Positions 1 through 8,452 of a DNA stretch of 64,000 nucleotides are shown piece by piece. The notes under the pieces are model-generated. The model searched no databases. It saw only the letters and a program-made list of their open reading frames with translations, and had not been told where the DNA came from. The stretch comes from Firmicutes bacterium UBA5493 (GTDB lineage: Bacteria; Bacillota; Limnochordia; Darwinibacteriales; Darwinibacteriaceae). Where the stretch lies: NCBI GenBank assembly GCA_002424045.1, contig DIPH01000042.1, positions 1 to 64,000 on the forward strand, given 5' to 3'. The translations under genes were made by a program, and so were the position numbers. The stretch's first letter is position 1. Every line of letters begins with the position of its first letter.

Positions 1-5
1 ACTTA

Positions 6-200
6 ATGTGCAAGTCTACAGGCAGGATTGGCATCGGTGAATTGATCTTAGTTCTAGTGATTGCTCTTGTCATTTTTGGACCTTCTAAATTACCTGACAT
101 TGGAAAATCGCTTGGTAAGGGCTTGCGTGAGTTCAAGAATGCCACGAAAGGGCTAGACTCAGACGATGAGGCAGCCACTGCAAAGAGCGAAGAGAAGTAA
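6..200 (+). CDS. tatA: Sec-independent translocase protein TatA
   Basis: Pore-forming subunit of the twin-arginine translocase, which moves folded proteins across the cytoplasmic membrane. The 64-residue product has the family layout: one N-terminal hydrophobic helix (about residues 10-25), the FGPSKLP hinge, an amphipathic helix with GKSLGKGLREF, and an acidic, Lys-rich tail. The reading frame opens only five bases into the window, so the true start and ribosome site may lie just outside; the first residues (MCKST) look less typical than a start close to GRIGIGE. tatC follows about 50 bp downstream, so the two form a minimal TatAC system. Confidence 0.93.
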   Translation: MCKSTGRIGIGELILVLVIALVIFGPSKLPDIGKSLGKGLREFKNATKGLDSDDEAATAKSEEK

Positions 201-248
201 TGGTTGGATGTGCAGCTCTAGAGTCATCCTTGGATTAGGTGGATGTTT

Positions 249-998
249 ATGGTTGAGACAAGGCAGAAGAGAGAGGCCCCTGTAGAGGGTATGAGTCTGG
301 TGGATCATCTTGCAGAATTGCGCAAGAGAATTATGATCATTATCGGGACTTTAGTGGTGGGTATTGGAGTTGGTTTTTACTACTCGCCGTCCATCGTAGA
401 GTATTTGATGCGTATCCCCGGTGAACTTGTATTTTTGTACCCCGGTGAGGCGTTTATTGTGCACCTTACTGTGGCCCTAGTTGTTGGGATTGTGTTAGAC
501 CTCCCGATCATTTTGTACCAGGCGATTCGTTTTTTGGTACCAGGCCTATTGGAGAGGGAGATTCGCGCTTTGTTTATCGGTTTACCCTTTTCTCTGGGGC
601 TGTTTGCCTTAGGAACGGTTTTTGCTTATAAAGCTATCTTGCCCATCGCCTATCGGTTTTTTATGGGTTTTGGTACGGAACAACTTGAGCCGCTTATCTC
701 CATTGGCAACTATGTTTCTTTTGTTCTCGGGCTTATTATACCCTTCGGAGTGGTATTTCAGCTCCCCTTGATTGTCCTGCTTCTAGCAGGGGTGGGGATT
801 TTACATCCAGATACTCTGGTGCGATACAGGAAGTACATTATCTTACTCATCGTTGTGGTGGCAACAATCGTGACTCCGCCAGATGTCGTCTCCCAAGTTT
901 TGTTGACACTTCCCATGCTGTTACTATATGAGTTGAGCATTTTGCTATGCCGTATTGTGTTTCGTAAGAAGTTTGCGAAAGGTGAGGACGAAAACTAG
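249..998 (+). CDS. tatC: Sec-independent translocase protein TatC
   Basis: Receptor subunit of the twin-arginine translocase. The product of about 249 residues has six predicted membrane segments and the family's N-terminal SLVDHLAELRKR motif; the MLLLYELSILL stretch near the C-terminus is also typical. Two in-frame ATGs exist at 243 and 249; the second is preferred because AGGTGG (237-242) lies at a normal 6-base distance from it and directly abuts the first. It follows tatA, and the next gene encodes a protein with a twin-arginine signal, so the likely local client is visible. Confidence 0.95.
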   Translation: MVETRQKREAPVEGMSLVDHLAELRKRIMIIIGTLVVGIGVGFYYSPSIVEYLMRIPGELVFLYPGEAFIVHLTVALVVGIVLDLPIILYQAIRFLVPGLLEREIRALFIGLPFSLGLFALGTVFAYKAILPIAYRFFMGFGTEQLEPLISIGNYVSFVLGLIIPFGVVFQLPLIVLLLAGVGILHPDTLVRYRKYIILLIVVVATIVTPPDVVSQVLLTLPMLLLYELSILLCRIVFRKKFAKGEDEN

Positions 999-1097
999 CC
1001 GTTATTTTTGAATAAATAGGCAGGATTTCCTTTATGGGTCAAGAAGACTCTATTTGGATTTGTGAACCCTATCGCAATATGATTATCATGGAGGCGA

Positions 1098-1853
1098 ATG
1101 AATATGGAGGAAAAGAAGAGAGTATTGACGAGAAGAGATTTTCTGGTTAGTGCAGGAGGCGCAGTAGCTGGTCTTGCGTTGGCAGGCACGGGTTTAGGAT
1201 TGTTGACTTCAAAAGCAGAAGGAGCCACCGTTGAACTTCCAGAGTATCCTTGGGAGCAGTTCTTTGACAAGCCTCTAGATGTGGAAAAAGTTTGGGAGTT
1301 AGGCGCACAGTACTATGGTGAAGGGAATGGCTGTGCCGAAGGTGCATTCAGGGCAATCATTGAAACACTAGGTGAGCCCTTTAGCTATGTGCCATCCCAG
1401 CTTATGAACTTTGGCAAAGGTGGCGGAGTTGCGTGGGGAACACTGTGCGGTGCTCTTAATGGAGCTGCGGCCGCGGTGTCCTTAGTATATGGACGTGGTC
1501 AAGGCACAGCCGTGATTGTTAATGAGCTCATGGCTTGGTATAGTGTTACAGCATTACCCCTCAACACCACCGAGAGTAGCGTGGCTAAAATCCCACTCTG
1601 TCATGCCTCCATTGCTAACTGGTGTAAGGCCACTGGTAAGAAATCCAGCGACAGAGGACCTCGTTGTAAAGCCCTCACAGCTGATGTAGCCGCTCAAGCT
1701 GCTCTATATATGAATCAATTGTTAGAAGGCACATTCGTACCAGCACATCCCATGTCTGAAGAAACCAAAGCTTGCTTTGATTGTCATGTAGGCGGCTATG
1801 CCGATGATACTTTAGGCAAAATGGATTGCGCACCTTGCCACGAAGGTCACTAG
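1098..1853 (+). CDS. Tat-exported split-Soret-type dihaem cytochrome c (C_GCAxxG_C_C family)
   Basis: The N-terminus has a twin-arginine signal (TRRDFLVSAGG, Arg12-Arg13) followed by a hydrophobic stretch. The C-terminus carries two haem c sites, CFDCH (Cys226/Cys229) and CAPCH (Cys244/Cys247). The body has the Cys pattern of the C_GCAxxG_C_C family: NGCAEG (Cys79), Cys117, Cys168, Cys176 and Cys190. In Desulfovibrio the split-Soret cytochrome combines two haems with an iron-sulfur centre; cofactor insertion before export would explain use of Tat instead of Sec. It lies between tatAC and the ccm genes, which would export it and attach its haem. An alternative ATG at 1104 has better spacing from GGAGG. 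The electron partner is unknown. Confidence 0.85.
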   Translation: MNMEEKKRVLTRRDFLVSAGGAVAGLALAGTGLGLLTSKAEGATVELPEYPWEQFFDKPLDVEKVWELGAQYYGEGNGCAEGAFRAIIETLGEPFSYVPSQLMNFGKGGGVAWGTLCGALNGAAAAVSLVYGRGQGTAVIVNELMAWYSVTALPLNTTESSVAKIPLCHASIANWCKATGKKSSDRGPRCKALTADVAAQAALYMNQLLEGTFVPAHPMSEETKACFDCHVGGYADDTLGKMDCAPCHEGH

Positions 1854-1959
1854 ATCAAGCAGCTGAGTGGCAAGGGATTACGTGTTTGTATGTGTATTTT
1901 CCTGGGGAAAGCGTCCTGCGCTTTCCTCAATCTATTTTGTCTTGGGAGGAGTTGAGAAT

Positions 1960-2346
1960 ATGAGCAGAAAGAAACTGAAAATCCTCTTACTTTCTTTGTT
2001 ACCACTGCTATTACTGGGCTTCTTGGCCTTCCGAGCGTTCGAGAATTCGGCAGCCTACTACTATACCATCTCAGAGGTACAGGCTAATGGGGTTTCGGAG
2101 CAAAAACTTCGGGTAAAAGGTCAGTTGGTTCCGGATAGTGTCATCTACGATGCCAGCATTCCTTTACTCGGGTTTTCCTTGACCGATGGAGATGCCCACA
2201 TACAAGCATCGTATCGCGGAGTGCTTCCGGACAATTTTAATCACTCTGAGGAGGTTATTATAGAAGGTACACTTAATTCTCAAGGAGAACTTCTGGTCAG
2301 CAAGCTCATGCTACAATGTCCATCAAAGTACGAAGGTGAAGAATAG
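1960..2346 (+). CDS. ccmE: Cytochrome c maturation protein CcmE, CxxxY variant
   Basis: Periplasmic-side haem chaperone of System I cytochrome c maturation. The 128-residue protein has one N-terminal membrane anchor (about residues 7-24) and an OB-fold domain. Classical CcmE binds haem covalently through a His in an HxxxY motif; here the matching place near the C-terminus reads CPSKY (Cys120, Tyr124), the CxxxY variant known from Desulfovibrio and some other lineages. The start at 1960 is preferred because GGGAGGAG (about 1944-1951) sits just upstream; the frame also stays open to 1867 but without a ribosome site. Its stop codon overlaps the GTG start of ccmF by one base. Confidence 0.86.
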   Translation: MSRKKLKILLLSLLPLLLLGFLAFRAFENSAAYYYTISEVQANGVSEQKLRVKGQLVPDSVIYDASIPLLGFSLTDGDAHIQASYRGVLPDNFNHSEEVIIEGTLNSQGELLVSKLMLQCPSKYEGEE

Positions 2347-4274
2347 TGGCGTATGTTGGAATAATATCGCTTTATCTTGCTTGTGCGGGTACAATTTTGT
2401 CTATTATCCTAGGTTTCCGTGCTCTAAAAGACAAGAAGGAGCCCCTTGGGATACTCACACACTGGGCAAGTGCACTGTCTACGCTTTGTATTACTTTGTC
2501 GGCTTTGAGTCTGGTCTTGGCTTTGTTGACGAATGACTTTAACATAGCCTATGTGGCGCGTCATTCTGCTCGTAATCTTCCTCTGATTTACAAGATTAGT
2601 GCTTTCTGGGCAGGGCAAAGTGGCTCGCTTTTATTGTGGTTGCTGATTATCTCATTTTTGTCCTTGGTCGTGCAGAAAAACAGGAAATATCAACAAAATC
2701 ATCTTCATATTCGGCTGTGTATTGTCATCAATTTTGTGAGGCTCTTGTTTATCTTGCTTTTGCTCTTTGTTACGCCGATTTTCGAACTCCTTGCGGAGCG
2801 CCCCTTTGATGGCTCTGGTCTTAATCCCATGCTACAGAGTCTGGGTATGGTGATTCATCCCCCCGTTCTTTTTCTGGGTTTTAGTGGTTTTCTCATTCCC
2901 TTTGCCTTCGCAGTCATTGGATTGTGGACAAATGATACGCAAGCCACATGGCTACGACATGTGGGGAAGTGGGTGCTTTTTGCTTGGCTTTTCTTGACCA
3001 TGGGTATCGTTACTGGCGGGCAGTGGGCCTATACAGAACTGGGTTGGGGAGGTTATTGGGCCTGGGATCCGGTGGAGAACTCGTCCTTTTTCCCGTGGCT
3101 AACGTCAACGGCGCTCCTGCACATTCTGCTCTTGCCAAATAAACATCGGCTAAAGAGAGTGTGGAGCTATGTCCTTATTGTACTAACCTATACCTTGACG
3201 ATCTTCGCTACGTTTTTGACTCGTAGCGGTGTCTTAGATTCCGTCCATGCCTTTGCAGGGGGTGTACTGGGACAAATTTTCTTGGCTGTTTTAGTGGTCA
3301 TGGCAGTTTTTTGCTTTGGCTTGGGATGGCACAAGCGTCAGATGCTGTCTATGGTTCCCACGGAAAGTACACTATCGAATCAGGGGTTATCAGCAACCGG
3401 AAAGACTATAGTGGTCGGCTCGGTCCTCTTATTGATGCTGTTTGCAGGAGTGCTTTTTGGTACCATGTTTCCTGTCATTACGCGCGTCTTTACCGCGCGT
3501 GAAGTGGTCTTGGATGCCAGTTTCTTTAACCAGCTGAGCGTTCCTCTGTTCTTGGGGACTATCTTTCTTATGGGTATGTCTCCTTTGCTCCATAAGAAGG
3601 CTTCAGATATAAAGATTTTGACCAAAAGGTTGGCGCTACCGGTTTTGTTGGCCCTAGTCGCTGCTGTCTTTACGTACTTGTCTACGGGACATCTAGCTGC
3701 AAGTGTGGCGTTTGCCTTGGCTGCCTTTGGTTTTGGAACCCATTTGCCAGTCCTCCTTTCTCCAGACTCAAGCAGGCGATGGGGAGGAAGCCTTGTGCAC
3801 CTTGGGCTCTTGATCATCATGGTGGGAATAACAGGTTCCTCGATTTTTGTGGACGATGTCCTCGTGTCGGTGGAACCAGGTCAAGAGATTGTTTTCGGTG
3901 ACTATCGATTGGAGTATGAGGGCCTCACAGTTCGCTATGGATCGGAACGGTATACAGTAGGCACAACCTTGGCCATTGTGGAAAATGGCAGGTGCAGGGG
4001 AGAGATCACATCAGAGAAGACCTTCTGGGAAGGACGCGATCAGCCTTCGACGCGAGTGGGGATCCTTAGTACGCTAAAGGAAGACATCTATCTGAATCTA
4101 GCTGGCTGGGAAAATACCACGGCCCAGCTGCATCTGCAGCGTTTTGCTTTGGTTAGCTGGATCTGGGCTGGTTCTTGGGTCATGTACTTTGGTGTGTTGG
4201 TAGCTTTGTTGGGCGATATGAAGCTCAATGTCAAGGGTAAGCAGGTGAAGCTGTGGCCAAGACAGATGCGCTAA
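2346..4274 (+). CDS. ccmF: Haem lyase subunit CcmF
   Basis: Large polytopic membrane protein of the CcmF/CcsA family that transfers haem from CcmE to apocytochrome CxxCH cysteines. The 642-residue product has many membrane segments and the signature tryptophan-rich WWD loop on the outer face (WGGYWAWDPVENSS, about residues 235-250), with conserved His residues flanking it. It starts with GTG at 2346, overlapping the ccmE stop, and overlaps ccmA by 22 bp, indicating translational coupling through the operon. No ccmH or ccmI gene is seen next to it, so apocytochrome presentation must be handled elsewhere or differently. Confidence 0.93.
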   Translation: MAYVGIISLYLACAGTILSIILGFRALKDKKEPLGILTHWASALSTLCITLSALSLVLALLTNDFNIAYVARHSARNLPLIYKISAFWAGQSGSLLLWLLIISFLSLVVQKNRKYQQNHLHIRLCIVINFVRLLFILLLLFVTPIFELLAERPFDGSGLNPMLQSLGMVIHPPVLFLGFSGFLIPFAFAVIGLWTNDTQATWLRHVGKWVLFAWLFLTMGIVTGGQWAYTELGWGGYWAWDPVENSSFFPWLTSTALLHILLLPNKHRLKRVWSYVLIVLTYTLTIFATFLTRSGVLDSVHAFAGGVLGQIFLAVLVVMAVFCFGLGWHKRQMLSMVPTESTLSNQGLSATGKTIVVGSVLLLMLFAGVLFGTMFPVITRVFTAREVVLDASFFNQLSVPLFLGTIFLMGMSPLLHKKASDIKILTKRLALPVLLALVAAVFTYLSTGHLAASVAFALAAFGFGTHLPVLLSPDSSRRWGGSLVHLGLLIIMVGITGSSIFVDDVLVSVEPGQEIVFGDYRLEYEGLTVRYGSERYTVGTTLAIVENGRCRGEITSEKTFWEGRDQPSTRVGILSTLKEDIYLNLAGWENTTAQLHLQRFALVSWIWAGSWVMYFGVLVALLGDMKLNVKGKQVKLWPRQMR

Positions 4275-4897
4275 CAGTGAAACAGATCCACAAACAAATT
4301 GGCGCGAAATGGATAATAAGAGACATTTCCTTTGAGGCTAGAACGGGCGACCTTGTGGTCATTACAGGTCCTAACGGTTCCGGGAAAACGACCCTTCTTC
4401 GTATTTTGGCGGGGTTGATTCCGAAAAGCCGGGGGCAGGTTCTTTGGAATGGCTCAGAATATGGCTTGGATCACGGCGCCATTGGCTATGTTGCTCATAA
4501 GCCCATGCTTTATGAGAACCTTTCTGTCTATAATAATCTGCGCTTTTTCGGGCGTATGTATGGGACAGGTTCTAAGGAGTGGGAACGGGAGTTACTAACG
4601 CTTGTTGATTTGTGGCACTACCGCCATGAGCCTGCAGCCATCTTGTCCAGGGGTATGCAACAGAGGCTCGCCTTAGCCCGCGCTCTTGTCTCTCGTCCAC
4701 GGATGATTCTCTACGATGAACCCTTCACAAGTATGGATCAGGATGGCCAACGCCTGCTTAGGGGAGTTTTGGAGGAAAATCGTCCGAAGACGATTCAGCT
4801 TTTAATCACCCACGAGCCCCAGCTCATGGAGGGTTTTTGTTATGGAGAGCTGAGACTTAAGGATGGCCAGGTGCAAGGGGGTCCTTATGGTGCCTAA
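4253..4897 (+). CDS. ccmA: Haem exporter ATP-binding protein CcmA
   Basis: ABC ATPase of the CcmABCD complex, which uses ATP to release holo-CcmE. The 214-residue protein shows Walker A GPNGSGKTT (about residue 38), the signature region LSRGMQQR (about 137) and Walker B MILYDEP (about 156). Length matches the family, which is shorter than most ABC ATPases. It starts with GTG inside the end of ccmF, behind an AGGTGAA-like ribosome site, and its end overlaps ccmB by 11 bp. Confidence 0.92.
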   Translation: MAKTDALTVKQIHKQIGAKWIIRDISFEARTGDLVVITGPNGSGKTTLLRILAGLIPKSRGQVLWNGSEYGLDHGAIGYVAHKPMLYENLSVYNNLRFFGRMYGTGSKEWERELLTLVDLWHYRHEPAAILSRGMQQRLALARALVSRPRMILYDEPFTSMDQDGQRLLRGVLEENRPKTIQLLITHEPQLMEGFCYGELRLKDGQVQGGPYGA

Positions 4898-5570
4898 CTA
4901 TTGGAACAAAGTATTTCTGATATACCAGAAGGACCTCAAGGACGAGATTCGTACGTTCAGTCATTTACTAGGCACCTTGGTCTTCGGAATCATGTTGGTT
5001 TTTATCTTCAGTTATGCCCTTCAACTGGTGCACTTGGAGACGGATAGTATCTTTCCCGCGGTGCTTTGGGTAAGTGTCTACTTTGCCGCCACCATTGCTT
5101 TGCAACGCTCCTTTGCCAAGGAGTATGAAGACAGAACGCTAGATGCATTGCTTTTGGCCAGTGGGGATCGGGGGATTCTATTTATTGCGAAGTTTCTTTG
5201 TAGCCTAACCATTCTGTTGATTTTTGAAGCTGTTGTGGTCCCGCTCTTTTGGATCTTCATGGGAGTCACTGGATATAACCTTCATATGGGGCTCTTTCTG
5301 GTTTCCTTATCCCTGGGCAGTTGGGGTTTGGCGGCGATTGGAACAATGTTGAATGGAATGACGGTACAACTGCCCGGGTCACGTCTGCTTTTCCCCATTC
5401 TGATGTTCCCTCTCTTGCTACCATTATTCATGGGAGCCATTCTTACCACCCAAGGGGCGATGCTTGGCGAAGTTCAGTCTGTTATGGGGTGGATATTCTT
5501 GCTCCTGGCCTTTGATCTCATCTTCACAATTTCCCCCTTGCTATTGTTCGATTACGTTTTGGAGGGTTAA
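4887..5570 (+). CDS. ccmB: Haem exporter permease CcmB
   Basis: Membrane partner of CcmA. The product has about six membrane helices with the short cytosolic N-terminus typical of CcmB, and internal motifs EYEDRTLDALL and LPLFMGAI. The chosen ATG at 4887 follows GGGGG at the right distance and overlaps the ccmA stop; an in-frame ATG at 4863 lies deeper in ccmA without a ribosome site. Length about 227 residues is normal. It sits three bases ahead of ccmC. Confidence 0.91.
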   Translation: MVPNYWNKVFLIYQKDLKDEIRTFSHLLGTLVFGIMLVFIFSYALQLVHLETDSIFPAVLWVSVYFAATIALQRSFAKEYEDRTLDALLLASGDRGILFIAKFLCSLTILLIFEAVVVPLFWIFMGVTGYNLHMGLFLVSLSLGSWGLAAIGTMLNGMTVQLPGSRLLFPILMFPLLLPLFMGAILTTQGAMLGEVQSVMGWIFLLLAFDLIFTISPLLLFDYVLEG

Positions 5571-5573
5571 TAC

Positions 5574-6245
5574 ATGAAATATGGAAAAAGGCATCCCCTT
5601 TTCTGGGTTCTGACAGTTCTTGTGCCCATAAATCTCTATGTGATTTTTTGCTACGCTCCGGTAGAAAGAACCATGGGTATTGTGCAGAAGGTCTTTTATT
5701 TCCACGTGGCTTCAGCTTGGATTGGACTTTTGGCGTTTTGTGTGGTCTTTGGAGCTAGTATTCTCTACCTGTGGAAGAGAGATGATCTCACAAACCATCT
5801 GGCGCTGGCCTCGGCAGAAATAGGCACGGTTTTTATCACTGGCACATTACTCACCGGTCCTCTATGGGCTTACCCTATTTGGAATACGTGGTGGACCTGG
5901 GATCCTCGGTTGACAACGACGGTCGTCCTCTGGTTCATGTATGTGGCGTACATGGCTTTGCAAAGTGGAGGAGCTACGGAGGCAAGAAAGCGTTTGGCGG
6001 CTGTTTATGGCATCATTGCTTTTGTCAATGTTCCGCTTGTCTTTTTTTCGGCCCGGTGGTGGCGGTCCATTCACCCTATTGTGGTAACCAATGAAGGAAT
6101 CGGTTTGGATGGAAAAATGCGGGTGGCGTTATTCTTAACTCTAGTAGTGTTTTCGCTTCTATACATGTACTTAGTGCCTTTACGGATCAAGTCCATTGCT
6201 CTTAGGGAACAGGTAAGGCAGCTTAAGGCGGATCTTTTACGCTAG
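5574..6245 (+). CDS. ccmC: Haem exporter protein CcmC
   Basis: Integral membrane protein that loads haem onto CcmE. The 223-residue product has six predicted helices, the tryptophan-rich motif TWWTWDPRLTTT (about residue 106) and conserved His residues before (FYFHVASAW) and after (RSIHP) the motif that serve as haem ligands in the family. ATG follows GGAGGGTTAATAC, and the gene starts three bases after ccmB ends. The gene order E-F-A-B-C-D differs from the enterobacterial A-B-C-D-E-F order. Confidence 0.94.
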   Translation: MKYGKRHPLFWVLTVLVPINLYVIFCYAPVERTMGIVQKVFYFHVASAWIGLLAFCVVFGASILYLWKRDDLTNHLALASAEIGTVFITGTLLTGPLWAYPIWNTWWTWDPRLTTTVVLWFMYVAYMALQSGGATEARKRLAAVYGIIAFVNVPLVFFSARWWRSIHPIVVTNEGIGLDGKMRVALFLTLVVFSLLYMYLVPLRIKSIALREQVRQLKADLLR

Positions 6246-6277
6246 ACTAAGGCTCCTTGATGGAAAGAGGGATTACT

Positions 6278-6415
6278 ATGACGTTTTTTGCAGTTGGTTA
6301 CATGCTGATTTGGCTGCTGCTCCTGGGCTACACCGGGTTTATTCATGGGCAGCAACGCAAGTTAGAAAAGGAGATTGCTCTCCTTCACGAACTGATGGAC
6401 GAACGGGAAAATTAA
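6278..6415 (+). CDS. ccmD: CcmD-like small membrane protein
   Basis: A 45-residue gene directly behind ccmC. The product begins MTFFAVGYMLIWLLLLGY, one membrane helix, and ends in a charged, coiled-coil-like tail (RKLEKEIALLHELMDEREN). This is the size, topology and position of CcmD, which stabilises the CcmABC complex and helps release holo-CcmE. ATG is preceded by GAGGG at a normal distance. CcmD sequences are poorly conserved, so the call rests on position and topology. Confidence 0.75.
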   Translation: MTFFAVGYMLIWLLLLGYTGFIHGQQRKLEKEIALLHELMDEREN

Positions 6416-6483
6416 CAAGGGTTTAGAAATAGTTTGACTATTGTATTGTTATTTTCAACTTGAGAGAATGACCACAATTTCAA

Positions 6484-6512
6484 TTGACGAAATGCCGGTG
6501 CTTGTTTATAAT
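6484..6512 (+). promoter_or_regulatory. Vegetative (sigma-A type) promoter of the secreted FMN-motif gene
   Basis: TTGACG (6484-6489), a 17-base spacer and a perfect TATAAT (6507-6512) lie about 60 bases ahead of the ATG at 6573. The gene therefore has its own promoter and is not merely the last gene of the ccm operon. Confidence 0.75.
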
Positions 6513-6572
6513 TAGGACGTAAACTGACATGTCACTTACGGGTGTAAATTCTAAAAAGAAAGAGGTCGAACT

Positions 6573-7097
6573 ATGAAGAAAACTCTCATTTTGGTTCTTG
6601 TCTTAGTGTCCATTTTTAGTATTGCCGCTACCAGCTTTGCTGCTGAACCTATCGTTATGGGTAAAGCTGACTGGGCTGCTCACGGAACAAGATGCTTTGC
6701 GGTGGCTGTTGTAGCTCTGCAAGGCGACGTAATTGTCGGTGCTTACCTCGATGAATACCAGATGTTGCCTAGAGCAGAGACCACTGGTGTTCCTAACTCT
6801 GACAAAGCTTTCGGTGAGGCTTTTGCCAATCCTGAGCAAGCACTCGGTTCGAAAAAGGTTAACAGTGAGTACTACAGCAACAACATGACTAAAGCTGGTT
6901 CTACCGTAACCATCGCAAACAACTTCAAAGCTCTTGAAGAATTCGTTGTTGGCATGACAGTAGCTGAGCTTGAAGAACTCCTTACGAACAACGACAAGGA
7001 AGCCATGGTTGATATGGTGACCGGTGCAACATTGGCTGATAACTATGGTTATCTGACTGCTTTCTGGGCTGCCGCAAAGGATGCTCAAAGCAAGTAG
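6573..7097 (+). CDS. Secreted protein with FMN-attachment motif (flavinylation substrate candidate)
   Basis: The 174-residue product has a clear Sec signal peptide (MKKTLILVLVLVSIF, cleavage near SFAA-E, residue 24). Near the C-terminus it carries DMVTGAT (Asp147, Thr150, Thr153), which fits the Dxx(S/T)GAT motif on which ApbE transferases attach FMN through the last Thr in NqrC/RnfG and in extracellular PplA-like flavoproteins. It lacks a lipobox. It has its own strong promoter and terminator and follows the ccm genes, which suggests a role in electron transfer outside the membrane. No apbE gene is in this window. Function is inferred from the motif only. Confidence 0.62.
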   Translation: MKKTLILVLVLVSIFSIAATSFAAEPIVMGKADWAAHGTRCFAVAVVALQGDVIVGAYLDEYQMLPRAETTGVPNSDKAFGEAFANPEQALGSKKVNSEYYSNNMTKAGSTVTIANNFKALEEFVVGMTVAELEELLTNNDKEAMVDMVTGATLADNYGYLTAFWAAAKDAQSK

Positions 7098-7112
7098 ACT
7101 CTCTCATAGAGA

Positions 7113-7150
7113 AACCGTAGAGTCCTTGGGCTCTACGGTTCTTTGTTGTG
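7113..7150. terminator. Bidirectional terminator between converging genes
   Basis: A 10-bp perfect stem (7113-7122 with 7131-7140) with an 8-base loop is followed by a T-rich run (CTTTGTT). The stop codon of the minus-strand DUF2974 gene lies inside the right arm, so one hairpin probably ends both transcripts. Confidence 0.7.
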
Positions 7151-8281
7151 ATCTAGTGTCCTACTTTGCAGTAACTTTGGCTTCGGGATGGTTTTTTGCA
7201 CATTCTCACGCATAGTCTGTTTGGCAGCCTCGAACAAGAGGCCTAGGGCTTGAGATAGGTTGTGGCGCATATCGTCATCCATTTCATGGAGAGATTTTAG
7301 GACGATACGGGCATTTTTGTGCCAGTTAAGGGTCAGTTCTTTGAGGCTACTGGCATTGGTTTCCTCCAGAATAGAAAAGAGGGCATCCACAAACTGTTCC
7401 CTCTGTTCGGGGTTTAATTGCGTCAACCAGGTTTTTAAAGTGCGATCCAAGAACTTGCTATGATCTGTTACTTCATCTAGGTAGACAAATTCGTCGCGAT
7501 GCACTTCCCAAGAGAAAAGATCGTGCTGCATAAGACCGATTTGGGTACTGCGTATGACATAATAATCCTCTTCGTGCTGCAAGAGCATGCCCACCACTGA
7601 GGACTGGGGGATGAAGGTTTTGATTCTCTCCGCAATCCTCCGGTAACCACCAGACTCCAACACACAGGAGTCAAAGCCAGGTCCATCATGATTGTGTACA
7701 AAGACGAGCCTGTCTTGAACTTCCGGCCTGCAAAATGCAGAAGCATAAACCGCGAGATTACCTCCTTTAGAGTGCCCACCTACATAGAATTGTCCAGGCA
7801 AGGCTCGCGCTGCGTCATTGAGATAGCGGACGGCGTCGACCTGAGCGGGTACCGGTGTGCAAAAACTCATGTTGAAATCTTCTTTCCAACCTGCTAGTGA
7901 AAGATCAGTCCCACGATAGGCGATATAAAAGGATTGGGGCGTCATTTTAATCGCTAAGGCCGCGAACTGTTTCTCCGCGTTGGGATCTACCTGATTGGTA
8001 TACCCGCACAGGTCCATCCCTGAGAAACGCCTGCTATTTGCTACTTCCTTCAAGAACGGAAGATCCATCTTCATAATGACCTCATCTTCAACATCGTCTC
8101 GTTGCAAGAGTCCTGCGGCAGCTTCGGCAACCGTAACCCCGCTAGAAAATGTGTCCGGTACGATCCCGTCAAAGGGCAGGTAGGACAGGCGCGATAGGAC
8201 AAGGCTATCAATATCATTTATGGATGTTTGTTCCAGGGACAAATCGCCCCTCCATTTGAGGTAATCAAACAAATTAGCCAA
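7133..8281 (-). CDS. DUF2974 (Mbeg1-like) alpha/beta-hydrolase-fold protein
   Basis: The 382-residue protein matches the DUF2974 family of lipase-like cytosolic proteins common in Firmicutes. The nucleophile elbow reads GGHSKGGNLA (about residue 167); the pattern SYLPFDG near the N-terminus and YRGTD in the middle are also typical. The start is TTG at 8281, preceded by AGGGGGTG at a normal distance on the minus strand. The C-terminal part is charged and helical. Substrate is unknown. It is transcribed alone and converges on the FMN-motif gene. Confidence 0.8.
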   Translation of the reverse strand: MANLFDYLKWRGDLSLEQTSINDIDSLVLSRLSYLPFDGIVPDTFSSGVTVAEAAAGLLQRDDVEDEVIMKMDLPFLKEVANSRRFSGMDLCGYTNQVDPNAEKQFAALAIKMTPQSFYIAYRGTDLSLAGWKEDFNMSFCTPVPAQVDAVRYLNDAARALPGQFYVGGHSKGGNLAVYASAFCRPEVQDRLVFVHNHDGPGFDSCVLESGGYRRIAERIKTFIPQSSVVGMLLQHEEDYYVIRSTQIGLMQHDLFSWEVHRDEFVYLDEVTDHSKFLDRTLKTWLTQLNPEQREQFVDALFSILEETNASSLKELTLNWHKNARIVLKSLHEMDDDMRHNLSQALGLLFEAAKQTMRENVQKTIPKPKLLQSRTLDHNKEP

Positions 8282-8452
8282 TTACGGTACACCCCCTAAG
8301 CTCTCCTCTGAAGAACAATTTCGTGGAAGGAGAGGGAAAACCCTTCTTAAGACTCATATAGTTTCACCTGTCACTCTATACGTAAAAGGCGAAAGCAGGA
8401 TTTATGCATGTCATACAGAAAGATAAAGGTACAATTTTTCTTGGAGGTGACA

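Noticed and set aside
3380..3820. 146-codon open frame on the minus strand
   Set aside because: Antisense to ccmF, Lys/Arg/Thr-rich shadow composition, no ribosome site.
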